In this document: positions 14,638 to 19,698 of the stretch, in pieces
Position numbering within the stretch: the first letter of the stretch is position 1
Layout of the letters: the number at the start of each line of letters is the position of its first letter
Origin: DATMNI01 sp035570275
Lineage (GTDB): Bacteria; Acidobacteriota; Terriglobia; Bryobacterales; Bryobacteraceae
Assembly: GCA_035570275.1 (NCBI GenBank)
Contig: DATMNI010000134.1
Span: 1-19,698 of the forward strand
Direction of reading: 5' to 3'
DNA: 19,698 nt
Notes under the pieces: model-generated
What the model saw: only the letters and a program-made list of their open reading frames with translations
Told to the model about the DNA's origin: nothing
The model's database searches: none
Position numbers and translations under genes: made by a program

Positions 14638-15942
14638 ATGAACTGGACGCGCCGGGATTTCTTCAAGACCGCGCTGGCCCTGCCGGCGGGAGGGTGGCTG
14701 GCAAACTACAAGGTGCTGGCCGCGCCGTATACCAAGATGGTCAAGATCACGGCCATCAAGACGCTGCAACTGGACAACGTCGGCGACGGCTGTCTGATCC
14801 GGATCGAGACCGATGCCGGCCTGGTGGGCTATGGCGAATCGGGGATCAGCTCGAAAATGGCGCGCGACCGCATCGAGACCATCCAGCGGAACCTGATCGG
14901 CCAGGACCCGCTGGCGATCGAGCGCCATTTCTACATGATGAGCGCACTGCAATACTCGTTCGTCGCGCATATCCCGACGATCAGCGGAATCGATATTGCG
15001 CTGTGGGACCTGGCGGGGAAGATCCTGGATAAGCCTCTGTACCGGTTGCTGGGCGGACCGATGCGCGCCGCGGCTCCGGTCTATTCGCACGGGAATATCG
15101 CCAACATGCTGGATGCCGGCGAGTGCCGGGCCTGGGCGCAGCGCGTCAAGCAGGAGCCCGAAGGCTTCACGGCCTTCAAGTTCGGTATCGGGGTGGGCGG
15201 CGGAGGCCGCGGCGGCGGGGGCGGCCGCGGTGGCGCCGGCGGCGGGCGTGGTGGCGCTGGTGGCGGCGGCGAGGGCGGGGGCCGGGATCCATTCGTAGAG
15301 ACCCTCGACGGCTCGGTTTTCCGCAGCGTGGCCAAGGGATACGCGAACCTTCGCGCCGCGGTGGGCGACGATATCGACCTGGCGATGCATTGCACCGGCC
15401 AGTTCGACACGCGCAGTTCCATCGGCCTGTGCAAGGCTATCGAGCCGGTGGACCCGCTGTGGATTGAGGACCCGCTGACGGTCAACTACTCGGAAGCCTG
15501 GCTTGAGTTAAAGCGCTCGACGCGGGTACCTCTGCTGGCGGGGGAGAAGGTCGAGTTAGTGCGTGGGTTCCGGCCCTACCTGGATAACCAGGTGCTGGAC
15601 ATGGTCCACCCCGACGTGGCTTACTCGGGCGGCATCACCGGCTGCCGGAAAATCGCGGACTACGCGGCATTGACCCGAACGCCTGTCGGTATGCACAGCG
15701 GCCCCTGTTCGCTGATCCGGTTCTATGCGTCCGTTCATCTGGCTGGGGCGATTCAGAACTTCTTCAAGATTGAGAATGTTCTCGGAGAGTTCCGTGGTTT
15801 CAAAGAGAAAATGGCAGCCGGGAAAGAGCCCGTCGTTCGCAAGAGCGTGATGCAGTTCCCCGAGGGCCCGGGCCTGGGACTGGAAATCAACGAAGACTGG
15901 CTGCGGCAACATATGGCCAAGGGCGAGACATGGTGGGGTTGA
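14638..15942 (+). CDS. Tat-exported mandelate racemase/muconate lactonizing-type enzyme
   Basis: A 434-aa enolase-superfamily protein. The ATG at 14638 has GAGGA upstream and starts MNWTRRDFFKTALALPAGGW, a textbook twin-arginine signal. The N-terminal capping domain includes GDGCLIRIETDAGLVGYGES and ISGIDIALWDLAGKILDKPL. In the barrel are AFKFG (Lys181), WIEDPL (Glu277), LLAGEKVEL (Glu303) and GMHSG (His353). Two features are unusual: where family members have the first metal-binding Asp, this protein reads DLAMHCTG with His251, and directly after the Lys181 strand there is a 30-residue Gly/Arg-rich insert (187-216). Acid-sugar dehydratases of this superfamily are the closest functional guess. 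The next gene overlaps its 3' end by 13 bases. Confidence 0.88.
   Translation: MNWTRRDFFKTALALPAGGWLANYKVLAAPYTKMVKITAIKTLQLDNVGDGCLIRIETDAGLVGYGESGISSKMARDRIETIQRNLIGQDPLAIERHFYMMSALQYSFVAHIPTISGIDIALWDLAGKILDKPLYRLLGGPMRAAAPVYSHGNIANMLDAGECRAWAQRVKQEPEGFTAFKFGIGVGGGGRGGGGGRGGAGGGRGGAGGGGEGGGRDPFVETLDGSVFRSVAKGYANLRAAVGDDIDLAMHCTGQFDTRSSIGLCKAIEPVDPLWIEDPLTVNYSEAWLELKRSTRVPLLAGEKVELVRGFRPYLDNQVLDMVHPDVAYSGGITGCRKIADYAALTRTPVGMHSGPCSLIRFYASVHLAGAIQNFFKIENVLGEFRGFKEKMAAGKEPVVRKSVMQFPEGPGLGLEINEDWLRQHMAKGETWWG
15196..15285 (+). repeat. Gly/Arg-rich low-complexity insert in the enolase-superfamily gene
   Basis: Thirty codons, almost all GGN with CGN and GCN interspersed, include a degenerate 21-bp duplication encoding G-R-G-G-A-G-G twice. 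It interrupts an otherwise well-conserved barrel just after the KxK-position strand. Confidence 0.85.
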
Positions 15943-17231
15943 GCCGGGATGCAGTCCCGATGCGTTGGCCCAGCGGTCCGCTCGAGATCGCGCGGCGCGG
16001 GCTGCGCCCTACATGGACCCGGCTTCTGGTGGTGCTGGTTGCCGCCGCCGCGGTCGCCCAACAGCAGGGTGGGCCGCGGAACGGCACCTTCGAGGGGCAG
16101 CCTTCCATCACGTTGAGTAACGACAAGCTGCAGGTCACCGTAATGGTGGAGGGGAGCGCTATCTCAAACGTCGTTATGACCGATGACGCCGAGAAGATGA
16201 ACCCGTTGTGGAATCCGATGCGGCTTGCCCGGGAAGCCGGCAGGCAGGCCCAGTTTAACGGGACGCTCGGCCATTTTGTTTGCGTCGATGGGTTCGGACG
16301 ACCGTCTGCCGAGGAGCGGGCCGCCGGCCTTCCGCAACACGGTGAAGCCCATATCACTAAATTCGACATCATCATGGGAAAGGACGGCGCGACCAGTTCG
16401 GTTTCCCTTTCGGGAAAGCTCCCGATCGTGCAAGAGGCCTTCACCCGGACTTTTCACATCGTGGACGGCGAAAGTGTGATGTACGTGGACAGCCGGCTTG
16501 AGAACCTGATGGGTTTTGACCGGCCGGTGAATTGGGCGGAGCACGCCACCGTCGCCGCGCCGTTTCTGCAGCCGGGGATCACCACGATGGCACTTTCCGG
16601 CTCACGCTCGCAGGATCGCGATTATCTGACGAATGGGACGGGCCGCGGCGGTGCGCCCAATGCGGCCGGAGGTCGCGGCGGCAGCGGACCGGCAGCGACC
16701 CAGCCAGCGACCCAGCGAAGGCTCGTCTCCGGGCAGGACTTTACGTGGCCGATGGCGCCGGGGCTGGACGGAAAGCCGATCGACATGTCCGCGGTTCCGG
16801 ATAATCCTCATTACATAGATCATGCCGCCACACTGCTCGATCCCGCGCGGCAGCTTGAATGGGTTGCCGCATTCAATTCCAGCAAACGGACCGTTTATGG
16901 GTACGTTTTCAAACGCGAGGAATACCCATGGGTCCAGCACTGGGGCAACTATCCGGCGGAGACTCAGGTGGTGCGCGGCATGGAGTTCGCCACGCAACCT
17001 TATGACATTCCCCGGCGTGAAGTGATCGCGAACGGCCCGATGTTCGGTACGCCGACCTACCGGTGGCTGCCTGCGAAGTCGACGATCGAGTCGCATTTCC
17101 TGCTTTTTTACACCCGCGTTCCGGATGGGTTCAGGAAGGTGGATGACGTAAGACTGGAAAACGGCAAGATTGTGATTGAAGATCGTGGCGCGCAGAGACG
17201 GGTGACGTTGGCGGCATCGAGAGGTCTATGA
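15930..17231 (+). CDS. Secreted protein of unknown function, mutarotase-like beta fold likely
   Basis: A 433-aa protein. The N-terminus has basic residues then LLVVLVAAAAVAQQQ, a signal peptide. The body is beta-rich with conserved-looking blocks: ISNVVMTDDAEKMNPLWNPM, GEAHITKFDI, RTFHIVDGESVMYVDSRLEN, NWAEHATVAAPFL, and YDIPRREVIANGPMFGTPTY. The pattern of an outer sheet with His and Glu resembles aldose-1-epimerase/galactose-mutarotase-like proteins, but no signature is decisive. A disordered insert (about 236-262, with PATQPATQ) interrupts it. It overlaps the upstream enzyme by 13 bases and is surely co-translated with it; a start at 15960 is also possible. A sugar-related role is inferred from fold and neighbour only. 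Confidence 0.7.
   Translation: MVGLSRDAVPMRWPSGPLEIARRGLRPTWTRLLVVLVAAAAVAQQQGGPRNGTFEGQPSITLSNDKLQVTVMVEGSAISNVVMTDDAEKMNPLWNPMRLAREAGRQAQFNGTLGHFVCVDGFGRPSAEERAAGLPQHGEAHITKFDIIMGKDGATSSVSLSGKLPIVQEAFTRTFHIVDGESVMYVDSRLENLMGFDRPVNWAEHATVAAPFLQPGITTMALSGSRSQDRDYLTNGTGRGGAPNAAGGRGGSGPAATQPATQRRLVSGQDFTWPMAPGLDGKPIDMSAVPDNPHYIDHAATLLDPARQLEWVAAFNSSKRTVYGYVFKREEYPWVQHWGNYPAETQVVRGMEFATQPYDIPRREVIANGPMFGTPTYRWLPAKSTIESHFLLFYTRVPDGFRKVDDVRLENGKIVIEDRGAQRRVTLAASRGL
16693..16716 (+). repeat. Perfect 12-bp tandem duplication
   Basis: CAGCGACCCAGC occurs twice in direct succession (16693-16704, 16705-16716), giving PATQPATQ in the disordered part of the secreted protein. The unit is again a multiple of three. 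Confidence 0.85.
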
Positions 17232-17317
17232 AGCCGTCGGCCACGATCTGCGATGTGCATCGCCCTATACGTGTGGAGTGGCGTATTGTTATGACGCCGC
17301 CCACCGGCGGATCGAGG

Positions 17318-18721
17318 TCACCGATGGTGGGTAGCGAAAAACTCCAGCACCTGAGGCAGGGCGCCTGGGATCATCGACATGTGGGTACCATCACCGATTT
17401 CCACGTAGACGGGATCGAGGCCTGCCGCCCTGAGCTTATCCAGCGCGGCACGGGCCAGATCTCCATGGATGGCCGTATCTTTGGAACCCGCGGAGGTGAA
17501 CAGCGGGATGCCTTTGATGCGTTCGGCCGGATAATCGACGTAACCGAAGCCGCCCGACAGCACGCCCAGGCCCGCCCATTTCTCCGCGTATTTCTGCCCC
17601 AGATACCAAGTCCCGTTGCCGCCCATTGAGTGGCCCATCAGGTAGACACGGGCGGAGTCGATGCGGTACTCGTGTTCGACAATCGCCAGTACGTTGCGGA
17701 CATCCTTTTCGCTGAGTTCGTTGACGCGCTTCAGTTCGTCCGCAGACCAGTCGGGCCGGCGCGGGTCGGGGGGCGTTGCCGTGGCTCCCGGGGGTCGCCG
17801 CAACAGCCCGGCGCCGTACCCTCCAAACGCGTGATAGCCGAGCGGGGCCACGAGGATAAAGCCGTACTTTTCGCAAAGTTCCTGGGTATTGGGATTGGTG
17901 CGGAAGAAATAATCCTGCTGGCCGCCGGCTCCGTGCAGGGCGACGATGAGAGGCATGGGAGTCTTTCCGTCGTACTTCTGAGGCACGTAAAGGTGGTACG
18001 GCATCTCCTGCTTCGCCTCTTCAAACCGGTAGTGGCGCTGCTGATCGCCTTTGGCGCCCGGGGTCTGCGGGAGGGCGGAGATATCGCCGGGGCGGGACAG
18101 GAATTCCGGCCCCTTGCTGTCCGGCCCAAAGACTTCGCCGACATTGAGCAGCGCTGCAAAGGCCACGTAGGTCCCCACCAGCGTCGCGGCATCCACCACG
18201 CCTTGGGCGCCCAGCGCCGCCTTCGCGCGGCGATACGTGCCGTCGCTTACGAAATGCTGCCGCAGGAGTTCGGTCGCGAGATCGTGCATCGCCAGTTCAT
18301 CGGGTTTGAGACCGGCCGGGCGTTTGCCCGCCTTGAGATCCGCCAGCGCCTCCACCGAGACACCTTCTTTCACCGCCAATGGGTAGTGGACTTGCCACTC
18401 AAACGGCGATGACCATTCTCTTGAGGTAATGAGAATGCCGAACTCGACCAGGCGCGCGGACAAAGAGGAGTTATAGCGGTAGTAGTTGTAGAGATCCATC
18501 AGCGCCTGGCCGGCAACCGGACTGCGCAAGGCCACGTTCCAGGGACCGCCCATGCCTGTGCGGGTTTCCTTGAGCATGCGTTCGGCAAGGGTGCGCTGCG
18601 CCCCGGAAGTATCTTCGAGCTTGAGTTGAGGAAAACGCTCCTGCTGCTGGGCAAGGGCGGCACCGCCGAGAGCGGTCCAAGCCACGGCAGCGATCAGCTT
18701 TCGGGTGAAGACGTCGGGCAT
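17318..18721 (-). CDS. Secreted fusion of a CMD-like domain and an alpha/beta hydrolase (esterase)
   Basis: A 467-aa protein with signal peptide (MPDVFTRKLIAAVAWTALGG, ending ALAQ). Residues about 45-200 match the carboxymuconolactone-decarboxylase family without redox Cys pair: GMGGPWNVALRSPVAGQALM, LVEFGILITSREWSSPFEWQ, VHYPLAVKEGVS, LVGTYVAFAALLNVGE. Residues about 235-467 are an esterase/PHB-depolymerase-like hydrolase: MPLIVALHGAGG, GHSMGG with Ser365, SAGSKDTAIHGD with likely Asp415, and DGTHMSM with His447. The triad looks complete. GGAGG precedes the ATG. A cytoplasmic protein combining enol-lactone hydrolase and CMD (PcaL) is known from the beta-ketoadipate pathway; here the order is reversed and the product exported. 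It faces the preceding plus-strand genes. Confidence 0.87.
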   Translation of the reverse strand: MPDVFTRKLIAAVAWTALGGAALAQQQERFPQLKLEDTSGAQRTLAERMLKETRTGMGGPWNVALRSPVAGQALMDLYNYYRYNSSLSARLVEFGILITSREWSSPFEWQVHYPLAVKEGVSVEALADLKAGKRPAGLKPDELAMHDLATELLRQHFVSDGTYRRAKAALGAQGVVDAATLVGTYVAFAALLNVGEVFGPDSKGPEFLSRPGDISALPQTPGAKGDQQRHYRFEEAKQEMPYHLYVPQKYDGKTPMPLIVALHGAGGQQDYFFRTNPNTQELCEKYGFILVAPLGYHAFGGYGAGLLRRPPGATATPPDPRRPDWSADELKRVNELSEKDVRNVLAIVEHEYRIDSARVYLMGHSMGGNGTWYLGQKYAEKWAGLGVLSGGFGYVDYPAERIKGIPLFTSAGSKDTAIHGDLARAALDKLRAAGLDPVYVEIGDGTHMSMIPGALPQVLEFFATHHR

Positions 18722-18995
18722 GGAACCTCCAACTTCTCCCCTGAGTCTAGCAGGATGAAGGAGGTTTCGCTGCGCGGGCTGGGATCTGTCAGTGTGACTT
18801 ACCGGATACTTACAGATAAAGTGGCCGCTGTAGCGGCAGAGCTATCAGACTCCAATCGCCGCGTGACTCTACGAATTCGCCATGGACAGGCGGGGCACGG
18901 GACTGCGGTGTGTGATTGTAGATGCGGCCAGCGACGGCGGCGACTCGACCTTCACGCGCAAACCAGTCTGCCGCAGCCGGATCAGTGTCTCCGAA
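18722..18995. other. Intergenic region with a short perfect inverted repeat
   Basis: No gene was recognised. GCCGCT-GT-AGCGGC (18824-18837) is a perfect inverted repeat; on the minus strand it is followed by CACTTTATCT, so a weak terminator for the PLD gene is possible. The region is otherwise unremarkable. Confidence 0.35.
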
Positions 18996-19698
18996 CTATA
19001 TCGTGGTCTGCCGGGCAGACACGAATTCTCTCACTCGCGGGTCGGTGTGCTTTGCCAGGTCCGTCCGGAGGCCTTCGTCACTGAGATCGAGAGGATGCGA
19101 GTTTTTCCAATCGTGATATACGATGCTCCATAGCCTGCTGATTACGTGATGATCCTTCAGCTCGATGGCAAGCTCTCGCCGGGTGTCAAGACTACCGGGA
19201 GACAAATTCATGGAGCCTATGATGGCCCGTGACTTGTCGGCCAGAATCATTTTCGAATGCAATCTCAGGTGCTTGAGCTTGTGAATGCCGATCCCGATGT
19301 CGTGCATAATTCGAAGGTCGCCGACTCCCTCAACTAACTTATCCGTCCTGAGAGAATGCGACGGACGCGTCAACACGTGGACCTTGACCCCCCGCAGTTT
19401 GGCCCGCACGATATGCTCGGTGATGAGAGCATCCTGATACCGCTCGTTTTGGATATAGAGGGAATGCTTTGCACTCTCGATGAACGCCGCGAGGGCTGAT
19501 CGGCCCCCTGGACACCAGATGAGGCGAGAAGATTTTGGCGGCGCAAAGGGCTTCCGGCTCCAATCCGCCTCGAAGCACTCAATCACTTCACTGACTTCCC
19601 TTACCTCTGAGGTCATCACGGCATAGTCGCGCATCCTCTCGAAATTCGCCTGGTCCCAGTTCAGTGAACCGATTAATGCCGTGCGGTCGTCTACTACC
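18996..19698 (-). CDS. Phospholipase D-family protein, 5' end beyond the window
   Basis: The frame is open to the right edge, giving at least 233 residues. The edge begins VVDDRTALIGSLNWDQANFE, the tail of a first HKD half. The second HKD motif is clear: HSKMILADKSRAIIGSMNLS with His, Lys and Asp in HxKx4D spacing, followed by LDTRRELAIEL. An upstream half-site VKVHVLTRPSHS also fits the fold. The family hydrolyses or transfers phosphodiesters, with lipid or nucleic acid substrates. The internal ATG at 19634 is not the true start, because it lies within the first catalytic half. The absence of obvious membrane segments in the visible part leaves cardiolipin-synthase or nuclease roles open. 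Confidence 0.85.
   Translation of the reverse strand, partial: VVDDRTALIGSLNWDQANFERMRDYAVMTSEVREVSEVIECFEADWSRKPFAPPKSSRLIWCPGGRSALAAFIESAKHSLYIQNERYQDALITEHIVRAKLRGVKVHVLTRPSHSLRTDKLVEGVGDLRIMHDIGIGIHKLKHLRLHSKMILADKSRAIIGSMNLSPGSLDTRRELAIELKDHHVISRLWSIVYHDWKNSHPLDLSDEGLRTDLAKHTDPRVREFVSARQTTI

Noticed and set aside
17297..17310. Terminator between the convergent genes
   Set aside because: Only a 5-bp stem (CCGCC/GGCGG) with no T run; too weak to call.
18722..18995. Insertion-sequence remnant
   Set aside because: No transposase fragment, no matching terminal repeats and no target duplication could be found; only one short inverted repeat.

Overview
The window looks like an accessory-rich stretch of a GC-rich acidobacterial chromosome, probably of the Solibacter/Bryobacter type. 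This is an inference from the overall protein style: Tat-exported enolase-superfamily enzymes, secreted proteins with carboxypeptidase-regulatory-like repeats, many ParDE/HepT-type modules and palindromic repeats. No rRNA, tRNA, integrase, complete IS or CRISPR array was seen.

Left part (1-3474): a decayed ribbon-helix-helix/ParE toxin-antitoxin pair on the minus strand (86-712), broken by two single-base deletions and carrying a palindromic repeat in the toxin tail; a mostly empty stretch with one possible 53-aa ORF; a secreted TIMP-like plus carboxypeptidase-regulatory-like protein (1124-2554, minus); and an intact parDE pair (2663-3223, minus) with a recognisable promoter and a small palindrome over its -10.

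Centre (3475-11079, plus): five tightly packed genes form one probable operon. They are an FHA protein with an FhaA-like N-terminal domain, a membrane-anchored PP2C phosphatase, a membrane Ser/Thr kinase, a 1053-aa fusion of a SEDS glycosyltransferase (RodA/FtsW) with a class B penicillin-binding protein, and a second FHA protein. The gene content parallels the actinobacterial fhaA-fhaB-pstP-rodA-pbpA-pknA-pknB cell-wall operon, but synthase and crosslinker are one polypeptide and the kinase has a TPR-like rather than PASTA sensor half. The simplest reading is a phosphorylation-controlled peptidoglycan-synthesis module. An MNT/HepT-type toxin-antitoxin pair whose HepT is broken follows immediately (11084-11610).

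Right part (11695-18721): five enzymes, all with export signals. A secreted alpha/beta hydrolase and a Tat-type MmgE/PrpD protein (minus, overlapping) are divergent from a Tat-exported mandelate racemase/muconate lactonizing-type enzyme and an overlapping secreted protein of probable mutarotase-like fold (plus). A secreted fusion of a carboxymuconolactone-decarboxylase-like domain with an esterase (minus) faces them convergently. They may act together on an acid-sugar or lactone substrate in the periplasm; the substrate cannot be read from the sequence. The window ends inside a phospholipase D-family gene (18996 to beyond 19698, minus).

A recurring small-scale theme is in-frame low-complexity growth inside conserved folds: a 12-bp tandem array in the second FHA domain, a Gly/Arg-rich insert in the enolase-superfamily enzyme, a 12-bp duplication in its neighbour, and a palindrome-containing insert in the PP2C gene.
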